A DNA stretch of 63,494 nucleotides from JAHHLP01 sp041609895 (GCA_041609895.1 JBFIPX010000001.1:1-63494); one strand, 5' to 3'. Shown: positions 24,236 to 34,186, counted from the first letter of the stretch. Numbers and translations: made by a program. The notes: generated by a model not told the origin, from the letters alone.

Positions 24236-24847
24236 TTGGCGTCTACCAAAGATCAATACTACGCAGCTTGGGGCGGAATCAGCCACCACAGGCCGTCGGG
24301 CAACAATATTCAGCCCAACCGAGATCTCGAAAACGCGATTCTTGCGAGTTTAAGAGGCCACTCGAACGGGCAACAAACAAAGGATTGGCAGTCCTTGGGA
24401 CAGCAACAGCTCATATTGTTGGTACTTAGCCTCGTGATTGTCGGGCTTGCCATCGTGGTGGGAATCAGGGCCTTTAAGGAGAACGCCACGCGGGCCAACG
24501 CAGACGTACTCGTGCAGGACGTCATTGAGATAGCAGTGGATGCGATCGTTTGGAAAGTCTCTCCAGCCCAGTTCGGGGGACAGAAGGATGGCGCATGTAA
24601 GGCGAACCCTTCGTGTTTTCAGGGGCTGAACTTCCACAAATTGGGCTATGGAGAGAAGGGCAATCCCTTCCGATACGAGGGGCCCGATGGAACCTTCCGA
24701 ATCGTCGAACGAAAAGATGCACTCGGAGTCAAAGCCTGCAACACCAGGAACGGCAACAAATTCATTGTTGAATTCCGTGGCATTGATCGCGACTCAATCG
24801 TCCTGGTAACGAGCGCTATCGGCACGGACTACAATTGTACTGACTAG
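24236..24847 (+). CDS. membrane-anchored pilin-like protein, about 203 aa
   Basis: After a polar N-terminus of about 57 residues a single hydrophobic helix (QLILLVLSLVIVGLAIVVG) leads into an amphipathic stretch ANADVLVQDVIEIAVDAIVW. This continuation of a transmembrane helix into an alpha spine resembles type IV pilins, but there is no prepilin cleavage motif near the start. The outer domain carries FQGLNFHKLGYG and four cysteines. Similar proteins appear in other FCB-group genomes. The TTG start is weak; the true start may be elsewhere upstream of the hydrophobic segment. Confidence 0.6.
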   Translation: MASTKDQYYAAWGGISHHRPSGNNIQPNRDLENAILASLRGHSNGQQTKDWQSLGQQQLILLVLSLVIVGLAIVVGIRAFKENATRANADVLVQDVIEIAVDAIVWKVSPAQFGGQKDGACKANPSCFQGLNFHKLGYGEKGNPFRYEGPDGTFRIVERKDALGVKACNTRNGNKFIVEFRGIDRDSIVLVTSAIGTDYNCTD

Positions 24848-24909
24848 TACAGCGGTGGGCCGACGATGCGTCACTCAGGCCCGATTGGCAGGGGCAGCAG
24901 TGGCCGTGA

Positions 24910-25260
24910 CTAGTTTCCGGCTGCACTTCGCGCTGCCTGGGTTGCTTGATCAGCGTGTGACTGCATGTCTTTGATCGTGTTCTGCTGCTGCTGCGCCACA
25001 CCATGATCGACGCCGGGACTCGGGGTCGGTCCGGTGATGTCCGGTCGAAGAAGTTCTGGCCTGCGGACAGAGACCTTTCGCCAATTGTCCACGCCCTCCT
25101 TTACGTATACCTCGCCACTGATGCGGTCCACACGGTAGACAACGTTGCCCAACTGTTCCGCGAATCGACCCTCGCCGGGTCCGTACTCCTGGTAAGGCGT
25201 GGGCCATACGAAATAGCCGACGACACCGAGCAGGATTATGAATAACAAGAACTTTCGCAT
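24910..25260 (-). CDS. single-pass membrane protein, 116 aa
   Basis: The start MRKFLLFI opens a membrane anchor (about 3-18). It is followed by a small domain with a beta pattern (GNVVYRVDRISGEVYVKEG) and a glutamine/alanine-rich helical tail. VYRVDRISGEVY looks like a short repeat of the kind that reads as a beta-hairpin. No family is recognised. The next gene on this strand lies about 290 bases upstream; that spacer has no gene. Orientation is convergent with the pilin-like gene. Confidence 0.7.
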   Translation of the reverse strand: MRKFLLFIILLGVVGYFVWPTPYQEYGPGEGRFAEQLGNVVYRVDRISGEVYVKEGVDNWRKVSVRRPELLRPDITGPTPSPGVDHGVAQQQQNTIKDMQSHADQATQAARSAAGN

Positions 25261-25550
25261 GGTCGCAATCCAGCTGCTGATTTGACTCAATATCGGTTGT
25301 AACAACCGCATTTGTAACAGCCGTGCTTCGGAGACTATGAGAGGCTATTGACTTGCGCTGCGAATCTAACTCTTCGTCGACCCTCCGCTGCTTAGCGCGA
25401 AGGACCTGTTTCCATGCTAAAACACTTATTTATCTTGCTACAACACCTATTCATGTAGTGGAGCGCCAGGTCGGCGACTGCCGCCGCCGTCGTTGACCGA
25501 TCAGCTGCACCCCCAGGCAGACCGCCGACCCTGCGCCTCCCCCTGTCGGC

Positions 25551-26222
25551 TTACGGGCCGACGAAGTCGCCCAGTCTGTTGGCAGCGTCGAGAATTCGAC
25601 CATGTTTGAGCATCAGGCTCGGATTCCGAGCTGCTTTGTCGTCCTTCCCGTTGCTGCATTTGGTGCACACCCGTGCGGCCCATTCTCTCGCTCGAACTGA
25701 CGTAGCTCGCGCTGCCTTCGCAAGTCGGTCGCGGGACCACTCGCCCGTAAGATGTCCAAAGGCGCGGTGAAGCAGCTCGGCGTCCGGGTTCTCGTTTCGA
25801 ACTAGAAGGTGGCTGTAGTACCCGATTGTAGCCGAACTCGGGTTGGATTCGTCGAGAAGTCTCCGGAGGATTCCATGTGCGGCAAACTGTTCCAGGTATG
25901 ACGTCAATGGTGAATCGGACTGCGAGCTAAGAATCCGTTTGATTCGAATGCTCTTTTCCTGCGTTGGACCATCGGCCTCCAGTATGTCGACGAGCTGCGC
26001 CCGTAGCAGACCGTACTCTTCCTGTAGGGACGCGCGTTGCTGTGACGCGAAGGCGGCGAGAGCAGTACTGTTTGGGTTCCCGTAGGGTATCACTTCGGAA
26101 AACGAAGCCGCTGGAGTCGGGGAGGTAACTGGCTCCGATTGTAACGTCGAACCCGGGTCGCAGCCGGCGAAGGCGATGACAGACGCCAGTGACACGACAA
26201 AGAGTGATATGGGTAGGCGCAT
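25551..26222 (-). CDS. lipoprotein, mostly helical, 223 aa
   Basis: The start is chosen at MRLPISLF, with GGGAG upstream. The lipobox AFAGC gives lipidated Cys21. The mature protein is predicted mainly helical (SQQRASLQEEYGLLRAQLVDI and later segments). It contains a CTKC pair near residue 189 that could bind metal or form a disulfide. No family is recognised. It shares strand and region with other small envelope genes. Confidence 0.75.
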   Translation of the reverse strand: MRLPISLFVVSLASVIAFAGCDPGSTLQSEPVTSPTPAASFSEVIPYGNPNSTALAAFASQQRASLQEEYGLLRAQLVDILEADGPTQEKSIRIKRILSSQSDSPLTSYLEQFAAHGILRRLLDESNPSSATIGYYSHLLVRNENPDAELLHRAFGHLTGEWSRDRLAKAARATSVRAREWAARVCTKCSNGKDDKAARNPSLMLKHGRILDAANRLGDFVGP

Positions 26223-26305
26223 GGTGGTCTCCCTAATTGAAGTGTTGTAGTCATTTTGGTTTTTGATCGTGAGAGTGCGTCCCGCGAGCGTGAGACGGGC
26301 GGAGG

Positions 26306-26551
26306 CTACGCGAAGTACACGCACTCCGAGCCAGCCCCGATACTTCCGCCGAATCCGCTCTGCTCATAAATGAACTCGCCCCCGCACCATAGAGCACTGA
26401 AGTCGTAGGGTGTGTAGCGATAGTCGAAGATGTAGAGCGTACACCCGGGGTAGTCCGCGTAGCAGATTCGGAGCAAGTCCTGCGCAATTGTGCCCACTGG
26501 CTGGATGGCAAAAAGCGCTAGCAGCGTAGCTCCGGCAAACACTCTTTTCAT
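26306..26551 (-). CDS. small secreted cysteine-containing protein, 81 aa
   Basis: A signal peptide (about 1-23, ending TIAQ) leaves a mature peptide of about 58 residues. It has four cysteines (about 30, 37, 56 and 77), many aromatic residues and a GGSIGAGSEC end. It could form two disulfides. GAGAGG precedes the ATG. The open frame continues upstream without protein-like content. It may be cotranscribed with the helical lipoprotein 80 bases downstream. Function unknown. Confidence 0.65.
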   Translation of the reverse strand: MKRVFAGATLLALFAIQPVGTIAQDLLRICYADYPGCTLYIFDYRYTPYDFSALWCGGEFIYEQSGFGGSIGAGSECVYFA

Positions 26552-27091
26552 TTCAAAACCTCTCGAGACTGATGATGTACCACACAGCTCTACCGCGGGG
26601 GCTACGAGTCGCGGACGCGGCACGGTTTTCTTGGTAGCGGCAAGGTAGAGCGGCTCACGCGCCCACGACAAAGGCGCGTATTCAAGGGGTACTGCACCAT
26701 CATTACGATTGCCGCGCCTGCGAGGAAAGGGGCTAGCGGGGGACTCGATCTCACACGCAAGATGGCGTTTCGGCAAGTGTTCCGCCAAGGCGCAGGTAGA
26801 TCGACCGAACAACGCGCCTGAACGCGATGAAAGCATCTATGGGAATAGAGCCGTCAACGGTAATGCCAACGGCGGGCAGCGGTTGACGGCAAGGTGCCGA
26901 AGTCTACCTTCTGAGGTCTGTGTACTCAACCCACGCTGTCGTTTATCAATGACGGACAAACGCAGACGGGCAGTAACAACGGGAAGGCAATCGCGATGTC
27001 CATGCACACGTGATTGCACCTCACGTGGGATCAGAAGAAAGCACTACTGTCAGTATGCCGCACGGCAGGTGGACGTGTGTCCTGGGTAAAA
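26552..27091. other. intergenic region, no gene recognised
   Basis: Roughly 540 bases with no supported gene on either strand. The composition resembles the neighbouring accessory DNA. No repeat or palindrome of note was found. Confidence 0.4.
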
Positions 27092-28372
27092 TCAGGCAGT
27101 CGCCAGTCGGGTTGATGTATCGACAATCACGCCTGCCTGAGTGAGAATCTGCCGCCGGTTTTCACCGGATGCTGGAATCGACGTGGCAATCCGTCGGGCG
27201 TGCTCTCGAACCCAAGTAGATGCTTCTTCTGCAAACTCGATTCTCTCCATTTCGAGACCGAGCAGACGTCTCCATCGGGTCAGGTTGCGGGCACCATAGT
27301 CGGAAAGTGACCCGCTGTCGCTCTTACCCTGCATGATATCTGCGATTGTGTCTGCGATTTCATGTCCTTCCTCGAGCCCGGAGTTCATGCTCTGCACAGC
27401 GATCGGTAACGCGACGTGCGCGGCGTCTCCTATTAGCCATGATCGGTTACGTCCAAACAGAGTACCGAGCCTCTGTTCAAAGCGGACGACGGTCTTCCAC
27501 TCAATCTTCTCTACCGATCCATTGAACCATGGTGCGCGCGACTCGACGAGATGACTGAAGTTTTCCGGCGACAACTCTGGTAGCTCCTCACGCTGAATAA
27601 GGAATCGATCCTTGTCGCGGGTCGCAGGTGGGGCTGCAAAATCAAGCAACTCAAACCCCCAACGGCAATAACCGTTTGGCAGCGGCCAGAGAACGCTGGT
27701 GGTCTGCTTGCCCAGCACGACGCGAAGCTCATTCTGCAAATCGAAGTCGGTCTTGAATTCAAACACCCCGAAATAGCGCGTCTTCCCTGCGTTCTCGAAA
27801 TCGATGTCCAGCGACCTTCGAACCATCGAGCCGTGCCCATCCGCCCCGATGACAAAAGGCACCCGTATTTCGTGGCTTGCAGCGACGATCCACTCGCGAT
27901 GCGCAACCGCGTATCCAAGGCTTTCCATCGTCATCCGGTCGACAACGACGTCGACACCTTCCTCGTCCTGGCTGAGGTGCGAGAGCCGGTGATTCCATTC
28001 GACGTTGATGCCATGACTATGTAGCAGTGTCTCCAGGGCTTCCTCGAGGCGACTTTGAGGCAGAACCCCGATGTAATTGTTGTCCGTGTCCAGCTGTGAA
28101 AAGTCAAAAGTCGCCCGCCGTTTCTCGAGATCGTAAATGCTTACACGATGAATACGATGAACGTCATCGAGCAGATTTCCGGGGAGTCCGACCTTGCGAA
28201 GCAGCCGCAAGGAAGACGGATGGAGAGCGAGCGCATAACTGTGGGCTGCCGGACGCCATCCTGAATCGATGATGCGAACCCGAGCACGCCGAGCGGCGAG
28301 TGAGGCAGCACAGAACAAGCCCGTTGGACCAGCTCCGACTACTACCACGTCCGGGGTCTTTTTCTTAAACAT
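27092..28372 (-). CDS. FAD-dependent monooxygenase (PheA/TfdB, UbiH-like), 426 aa
   Basis: The N-terminal FAD-binding motif VVVVGAGPTGL has its glycines at residues 13, 15 and 18. IGADGHGS (DG motif) and WLIGDAAHVALPIAVQSMNSG (GD motif binding FAD ribityl) complete the class A flavin monooxygenase signature. It hydroxylates an aromatic or polyketide-like substrate using NAD(P)H and oxygen; the exact substrate is unknown. GCGGAGG lies directly upstream of the ATG. It is divergent from msrA. Length is slightly short of phenol hydroxylases and close to ubiquinone-type enzymes. Confidence 0.88.
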   Translation of the reverse strand: MFKKKTPDVVVVGAGPTGLFCAASLAARRARVRIIDSGWRPAAHSYALALHPSSLRLLRKVGLPGNLLDDVHRIHRVSIYDLEKRRATFDFSQLDTDNNYIGVLPQSRLEEALETLLHSHGINVEWNHRLSHLSQDEEGVDVVVDRMTMESLGYAVAHREWIVAASHEIRVPFVIGADGHGSMVRRSLDIDFENAGKTRYFGVFEFKTDFDLQNELRVVLGKQTTSVLWPLPNGYCRWGFELLDFAAPPATRDKDRFLIQREELPELSPENFSHLVESRAPWFNGSVEKIEWKTVVRFEQRLGTLFGRNRSWLIGDAAHVALPIAVQSMNSGLEEGHEIADTIADIMQGKSDSGSLSDYGARNLTRWRRLLGLEMERIEFAEEASTWVREHARRIATSIPASGENRRQILTQAGVIVDTSTRLATA

Positions 28373-28563
28373 CGTGGACCTCCGCAGGATTTTGAGTTTG
28401 GACCATGTATCAAAAAGAAGTAGAAGCCCCTAACACATGTATAGAGCGGTAGCCTAGAACCAGAGTAGGGGAATTGACTACAAATTGTGTCAGAAACCTC
28501 GATTCGGGTTAGAACAGGAGGTCTGCGTCCGGCGTAGAATCGCGTCAAAATGTGGAGGTCGCA

Positions 28564-29058
28564 TTGACGGAAAAAAAGAAGGCTATTTTCGCCGGCGGAT
28601 GCTTCTGGGGTACTGAGTACTATTTTCAGCGGAGTCCGGGGGTCGTCTCGACGCGCGTAGGTTACACGGGCGGCGATACGGACAATCCCACGTACCGGGA
28701 AGTGTGCTCGGGCAGCACGGGTCACGCGGAAGCACTCGAGGTCGTGTACGACCCGGGCGTGACCGATTTCGAAACGCTCGCGCGACTGTTTTTCGAGATA
28801 CACGATCCTACCCAGGTTGACCGACAGGGTCCGGACGTTGGTCATCAGTACCGATCGGCAGTATTCTATCTCGACGAGGATCAGCGTAAGGTCACTGAGA
28901 AGCTGGTGGATATCTTGGAGCGTAAGGGTCTCGACGTCGTGACGGAAGTGGAAGCGGCCGGCACGTTTTGGCCGGCAGAGAATTATCATCAGCAGTATTA
29001 CGATCAAACGGGTAAGACGCCTTACTGTCACTTCTACACGAAAAGGTTTGATGACTAG
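28564..29058 (+). CDS. msrA: peptide methionine sulfoxide reductase MsrA
   Basis: The catalytic GCFWG has its cysteine at residue 13 and is followed by the family motifs GYTGG, TGHAE, YDP, FFEIHDPTQ, GPDVGHQYRSA and FWPAENYHQQY. The enzyme reduces methionine-S-sulfoxide in proteins and free methionine. Length (164 aa) fits a single-domain cytoplasmic MsrA with no MsrB fusion. I chose a TTG start because GGAGGT lies four bases upstream; a GTG four codons earlier would overlap that ribosome site. Confidence 0.95.
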   Translation: MTEKKKAIFAGGCFWGTEYYFQRSPGVVSTRVGYTGGDTDNPTYREVCSGSTGHAEALEVVYDPGVTDFETLARLFFEIHDPTQVDRQGPDVGHQYRSAVFYLDEDQRKVTEKLVDILERKGLDVVTEVEAAGTFWPAENYHQQYYDQTGKTPYCHFYTKRFDD

Positions 29059-29102
29059 TACGAGCCGGGCGTTGGCCGAGGATACAGGAGTTGGTCGGTG
29101 GT

Positions 29103-32100
29103 TTGGATAGGCTAACAATTTTGGCGTCGCGGTCCGCATGGATTGTGGCTCTCTCGTTGGCGTCGCTCACGCTGCTTGGTGGCTGCGCGCTGTTCAGAAG
29201 TGCAACGCCGATGGAGCGTGCCGCAGGCATGCGGGCATCGATCAACGATCTGATAGCCGATGCCGAGATCAATGAGGCCCTGTTTGATTTCCCTCGCGGC
29301 ACTGCCCTGGATACTCTCCGATGGGACGACGACTACGTTGAAGTCGTCTTTTCCGAGCATCTCAGTCGCCGGGCTCTGCGACCCTCGGACGTTTCTCAAC
29401 TTGCACACCAGGTGGAACGCTATCTGGGACCTTACCTGGCGGATCGAAAGGTCTCGATTCTCTCCCTCGGGGTACCCGTGGCGGAACTCGTGCCAAACAT
29501 CTACCGCGATTCCGGCCTCGTTCCGGATTCGTCCCGTGTCTTTTCGTCGGCCCCTCGGGGCGAGATGCTGGTTCGAAACCTGAACCGGGAGTATGCAGCA
29601 CCGCGCGGCCTGGACGGCTACAATATCGCTCTATGGCCGAGCCATGGATGGTACTACGATAATACCCGTGACATATGGCGGTGGCAGCGGTTGAGGATGT
29701 TTCAGACGGTGGAGGACCTGCTAACTGTTTCGTTCGCCGTTTCATACCTCACCCCCATGCTAGAGAACGCGGGCGCCCAGGTCTTTCTACCTCGGGAGCG
29801 TGACCCTCAGCCTGGCATGGCAGTCGTTGACAACGATTCGTCGGGCGCCCTCCGAGGAAAACTCTTGACGGAAGGATTGTGGGCGAGGGAAGGGCCGGGA
29901 TTTGGAGCCGGCCGGCCGCCGTATTCGAACGGTCACAACCCGTTCCTGGATGGCACCTACGATGCTACGCCGGTGTCGGAGGAGGGTAACGCCACGGCAA
30001 AGTGGACTCCGGATATCCCGCAGCAAGGTTCCTACGCCGTCTACGTTTCGTATGGCCGAGTTCCCGATGCGGTGGCGGATGCAGAGTACACCGTCTACCA
30101 CGCAGGCGGAGAAACGCGGTTCTCGGTAAATCAAACGATCGGTGCCGGCACTTGGGTGTATCTGGGCACGTTCGATTTCGCCGCAGGCATGAACCCGGAT
30201 AATGGTGCCGTCGTGCTTTCAAACCGCTCTGCGGCAAGCGCCGGACGCGTTACTGCCGATGCCGTCCGATTTGGCGGTGGAAGGGGGCTGATTTCGCGAA
30301 ACGGCTCGACCGGGGGTCGTCCCAGATATGTCGAAGGCGCTCGGTACCACCTGCAGTACTCCGGGCTGCCCGATACGCTGGTCTACGACCTGCACGAGGG
30401 CGCAGACGACTACCGAGATGACTATCAGTCTCGTGGTGAATGGGTCAACTACATGAGAGGAGCGCCCTTCGGGCCGAATCGCGATCGGTCGTCGCTTGGG
30501 CTGGGAATACCCATCGACGTCTCTCTCGCAATGCACACGGACGCCGGAACGGTGGGTCGTGACTCTACGATCGGAACTCTCGCAATATATAGTCTCGAGG
30601 GAGCGGATTCGACACTCGTCTTCCCGAACGGCGTGTCCCGATTCGCAAATAGAGACCTTGCGGACATCGTGCAAACCCAGTTCGTCGAGGACCTACGGGC
30701 ACTTCATGACTCCACTTTCTCTCGCCGTAGCCTGCTCGAGGCACAGTATAGCGAGGCCTTTCGTCCCAATGTGCCTGCACTCTTGCTTGAGCTGCTCTCG
30801 CATCAGAATCCGGAGGACGCTCGCCTCTACTCCGATCCGAGAGTACGCTTCGACGCGAGCCGCGCGATATACAAGGGCATTCTTCGTTTTCTCGCAAGCC
30901 AGAACGGCTTCGATCCGGTCGTTCAGCCGCTGCCGGTCACGCACATGGCAGCGGTGCAGGAAGCCGGCGGGATTCGTGTTAGCTGGAGACCCTCTGCTGA
31001 CCCGCTAGAGCCGACGGCCGACGCGGATTACTTCGTCCTCTACACACGGATTGAGGAGGGTGGATGGGATAACGGGAGGCGCACGGAATCTGACAACGTT
31101 CTTTTGCGCGGGCTTCCTGCGGATACAACTTATTCCTTCCGCGTCACGGCGGCGAACGCGGGTGGACAGAGTTTTCCATCAGAAACGTTGTCGGTGAGGC
31201 GATCTTCAGGCGCGGTTCGAACGGCGCTGATTGTAAATGGCTTTGACCGGGTTGCGCCGCCGGAATTTCTCGACGTGGACTCGCTGCGAGGAGTGGCTTT
31301 CTTCGCCGATCAAGGCGTTCCACACGAGGTTGATTACTCGTTCACCGGCTATCAATTCAACTTTAACGACCGTCAAGTCTGGCGAAGTGACGACTCACCT
31401 TACCACGGGGCGAGCCATGCCGACTTTGATACTGTCGGGATCGCCGGCAATACATTCGACTTCCCCTATGTCCACGGAGCGTCGTTGAGCGACGCCGACT
31501 TCTCGTTCGATTCGGTCAGCGATGAGGCTGTATTTGACGGATCATTCAATCTGTCAGCTTACGATTTCGTCGATTTGATTCTCGGCGAGGAGCAGCGCAC
31601 GGGTTTTGTCCGTGCTCGCCGCGCACAACAGTTTGAGGCGCTGCCAAGGGTGCTTCGTCAGCGTTTGTCGGAGTACCTCCAGGGAGGTGGGCGCTTGTTC
31701 GTGTCGGGCGCACACTTTGCCTCTGAGCTTATGGATTCAGCACATCAAGATGCAACAGCTAAGGTGTTTGCAGACAGTGTGTTACATCTGTCCATGATTA
31801 CGACTCACGGTAGCAGGCGGGGAGGCGTGTATGCGTCGGAAATCTTTGCAGGCGGCTCTCGTCTTGACTTCAGTTTTAACACCGAGCCGAGTCCGGTACT
31901 TTACGCCGCTGAGGGGGCCGATGCCCTGAAGCCCGTAGGCGTCGAAGCCGAAACGCTGCTCCGGTACTCAGAGAACAACCTGGCGGCCGGCATCGGATAT
32001 CGGGGCAACCATAGGGTCGTTTCGTTCGGTTTCCCGTTCGAGGTGATCACGTCTCGATCGATGAGAGCCCACGTGATGCGAATGATTGTGGACTACCTGT

Positions 32101-32111
32101 TCACCGACTAA
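29103..32111 (+). CDS. lipoprotein amidase with inserted golvesin domain and fibronectin III, about 1002 aa
   Basis: The lipobox LLGGC gives lipidated Cys28 when the TTG at 29103 is used; another TTG at 29091 touches the GGAG site and is less likely. An Amidase_3-like core can be traced: IALWPSHGWYY (His181), TVEDLL (Glu204), FLPRERD, and after a long insertion MHTDAG (His478). The insertion (about 250-400) contains a golvesin C-terminal-like domain (YAVYVSYGRV, TWVYLGTFDFAAG). A fibronectin III domain (about 615-700) and a C-terminal gate-like region follow. Related proteins are labelled N-acetylmuramoyl-L-alanine amidase or xanthan lyase. It probably acts on peptidoglycan or a surface polysaccharide. 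Confidence 0.82.
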   Translation: MDRLTILASRSAWIVALSLASLTLLGGCALFRSATPMERAAGMRASINDLIADAEINEALFDFPRGTALDTLRWDDDYVEVVFSEHLSRRALRPSDVSQLAHQVERYLGPYLADRKVSILSLGVPVAELVPNIYRDSGLVPDSSRVFSSAPRGEMLVRNLNREYAAPRGLDGYNIALWPSHGWYYDNTRDIWRWQRLRMFQTVEDLLTVSFAVSYLTPMLENAGAQVFLPRERDPQPGMAVVDNDSSGALRGKLLTEGLWAREGPGFGAGRPPYSNGHNPFLDGTYDATPVSEEGNATAKWTPDIPQQGSYAVYVSYGRVPDAVADAEYTVYHAGGETRFSVNQTIGAGTWVYLGTFDFAAGMNPDNGAVVLSNRSAASAGRVTADAVRFGGGRGLISRNGSTGGRPRYVEGARYHLQYSGLPDTLVYDLHEGADDYRDDYQSRGEWVNYMRGAPFGPNRDRSSLGLGIPIDVSLAMHTDAGTVGRDSTIGTLAIYSLEGADSTLVFPNGVSRFANRDLADIVQTQFVEDLRALHDSTFSRRSLLEAQYSEAFRPNVPALLLELLSHQNPEDARLYSDPRVRFDASRAIYKGILRFLASQNGFDPVVQPLPVTHMAAVQEAGGIRVSWRPSADPLEPTADADYFVLYTRIEEGGWDNGRRTESDNVLLRGLPADTTYSFRVTAANAGGQSFPSETLSVRRSSGAVRTALIVNGFDRVAPPEFLDVDSLRGVAFFADQGVPHEVDYSFTGYQFNFNDRQVWRSDDSPYHGASHADFDTVGIAGNTFDFPYVHGASLSDADFSFDSVSDEAVFDGSFNLSAYDFVDLILGEEQRTGFVRARRAQQFEALPRVLRQRLSEYLQGGGRLFVSGAHFASELMDSAHQDATAKVFADSVLHLSMITTHGSRRGGVYASEIFAGGSRLDFSFNTEPSPVLYAAEGADALKPVGVEAETLLRYSENNLAAGIGYRGNHRVVSFGFPFEVITSRSMRAHVMRMIVDYLFTD

Positions 32112-34186
32112 GCCTCTTCCGGTACGGGTGCATGCTGCTTTGCCGCGAGCATGCGGTAGATGTCCGTCTGAGCTCTAGCTTGGGAAGCACGCTTCGTGGA
32201 GACAAAAGCGTTTGTTTGCCATCGATCGATCACGCGTGACTTTGTCGTGTCACGAATCTGCAACTCCAACATCTGCTGAATCTGCGTTCGGATCACGGGA
32301 TCCTTTACGGGCCAAGCGACCTCGATTCTCCGATCGAGGTTGCGCGACATCCAGTCTGCCGATGAGAGCAGCATGGTGTTGTCGCCACCGCCCTCGAACG
32401 CATAGACCCTCGCGTGCTCAAGGAATCGATCCACGATAGACGTTGCCTCGATATTATCGCTCAGTCCTTGCTGACCGGGGATCAGGCGGCAGATTCCTCT
32501 GACGAGGAGCCGTGTTCGAACGCCGCTTTGACTGGCCCGATAGAGGAGATCGATCATGCCTTCGTCCTCGAGGCTATTCATCTTAAGAACTATTGACGCC
32601 GGCTTTCCGCCTCTCGCCGCTTCGATTTCGTGTTCAACCAGGTGTTCGAAGCCGGAACGTAGACCCGCAGGTGCAACCAGAAGCGTCGAGAACTCAGGTG
32701 CGAACCCCGGTTGCTCAAGCATTCGGAATACCAGAGCAACTTCGGAGGTAATCTCCGGATCGGCCGTAAACATTCCGTGGTCGGTGTAGAGCCGAGCAGT
32801 TTTTTCGTTGAAGTTGCCCGTACTCAGGTAGGCTACGTCTGCGTCGCTGGATTCGACCAGCAGTAGCTTCGCGTGCACCTTGATGCCAGGCAGGCTATAG
32901 TTGACCTTGATGCCTGCGTCCTCCATCCGCCGAGCCCAATCGAGATTCGGCTGCTCATCAAAACGGGCTTTTACTTCGACAAATGCGTGGACTTCCTTAC
33001 CCCGGTGAGCCGCCTCGATGAGTTGCCTGACTACCTCGGAGTCAGGCGCTACTCGATACAGCGCGATCGAGACCCGGGTGACATCCTGACGCGCAGCAGA
33101 CTCTCCGATGAGTCGGAGCACCGGATCGAAGGATTGGTACGGCAGGTGGATTATGTGGTCGCGACTCCGCGCGGCGTCGGTGACGGACGAAGCAGCCGTG
33201 AGGACGGCGTGCTCCAGCGGTGGAAGCGGTTCGAACTTCAGATCCGAGCGACCGACATCCGGAAATCGGAAAAAATCGCTGAAGTTGTGATAGAATCCCC
33301 CCACCACAAGATCCTCGGCACGCAGGCTCAGCCGATCCTTGATTGTAGTCACGACCGGGTAAGGAATGCGCTGGTCAAAAAGCAACCGTGTCGGCACACC
33401 CGTTTCTCGTTTCTTGAGGCTCTTGCGGACGGCCTCGACAAGGTCTACTGAGAACTCGTCTTCGATGTACAATTCCGCGTCGCGCGTGAGCTTGATCTCG
33501 TACGCTTCGCCGACGTCGTGAAACGGAAAGATCTCCGACAGATTGTACCGCAGAATATCGTCGACAAACATGAAGTGGCGCAGGCCCGGCTCCCGTGCTA
33601 CCTGCACAAACCGACCGGTGTGCTCAGCCGGTACCTCGACGAGGCCGTGGACCGGATCGGTCGCGATTATCGGATTGCGTTCCTCTTTCGGCCAAAGAGG
33701 TACGACGAGATAGAGCCCGCCGTTCTTAAGGAATGGCGGCTCTTTGCTGGCTTCAAGGAGCACGGGATTGATGTGCTGCGCCAGTTCATTCGCGAAGAAC
33801 GTACGCAGGAAGTAGTCGGCTCCTTCAGGTGAAGATCCGGTTACGTGAAGAAAGATTCCGTTCGTACGCAGTTCTGGGAGAAGCGAATTACGAAATAGCT
33901 CGCCGAAGCGGCGCTGCTGTCGGTCTACTACCTGGTGGATCTCCAGAAGCAGGCGCTGCGGGTTATAGCCGAGTTTTTCGAGCTTCTTTTCCTTGAGGCG
34001 CAGGAGGCTTCGGATGGAAGCTACCCGAACCCGAAAGAATTCGTCCAGATTGGAGGAGAAGATCGCCAGAAACTTCAGACGTTCAAGAAGGGGTGTCTCG
34101 AAGCTTTCAGCTTCCTGCAGTACCCGTTCGTTGAAGGCGAGCCAGCTTAGTTCGCGATCGAAGTATCTCTTGTTGTCTTTTTTCAA
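32108..34186 (-). CDS. ppk: polyphosphate kinase 1
   Basis: The PPK1 N-domain (YFDRELSWLAFNERVLQEA), then FSSNLDEFFRVRVAS, and the catalytic domains with KVHAKLLL (phosphohistidine His438) and LSTGNFNEKTARLYTDHG are all present. The enzyme polymerises the ATP gamma-phosphate into polyphosphate on the membrane. The open frame continues 61 codons upstream, but that part lacks family similarity. A TTG before KKDNKRYF gives 692 residues, normal for PPK1. Its stop TAG overlaps the TAA of the convergent amidase gene. Confidence 0.95.
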   Translation of the reverse strand: MKKDNKRYFDRELSWLAFNERVLQEAESFETPLLERLKFLAIFSSNLDEFFRVRVASIRSLLRLKEKKLEKLGYNPQRLLLEIHQVVDRQQRRFGELFRNSLLPELRTNGIFLHVTGSSPEGADYFLRTFFANELAQHINPVLLEASKEPPFLKNGGLYLVVPLWPKEERNPIIATDPVHGLVEVPAEHTGRFVQVAREPGLRHFMFVDDILRYNLSEIFPFHDVGEAYEIKLTRDAELYIEDEFSVDLVEAVRKSLKKRETGVPTRLLFDQRIPYPVVTTIKDRLSLRAEDLVVGGFYHNFSDFFRFPDVGRSDLKFEPLPPLEHAVLTAASSVTDAARSRDHIIHLPYQSFDPVLRLIGESAARQDVTRVSIALYRVAPDSEVVRQLIEAAHRGKEVHAFVEVKARFDEQPNLDWARRMEDAGIKVNYSLPGIKVHAKLLLVESSDADVAYLSTGNFNEKTARLYTDHGMFTADPEITSEVALVFRMLEQPGFAPEFSTLLVAPAGLRSGFEHLVEHEIEAARGGKPASIVLKMNSLEDEGMIDLLYRASQSGVRTRLLVRGICRLIPGQQGLSDNIEATSIVDRFLEHARVYAFEGGGDNTMLLSSADWMSRNLDRRIEVAWPVKDPVIRTQIQQMLELQIRDTTKSRVIDRWQTNAFVSTKRASQARAQTDIYRMLAAKQHAPVPEEA

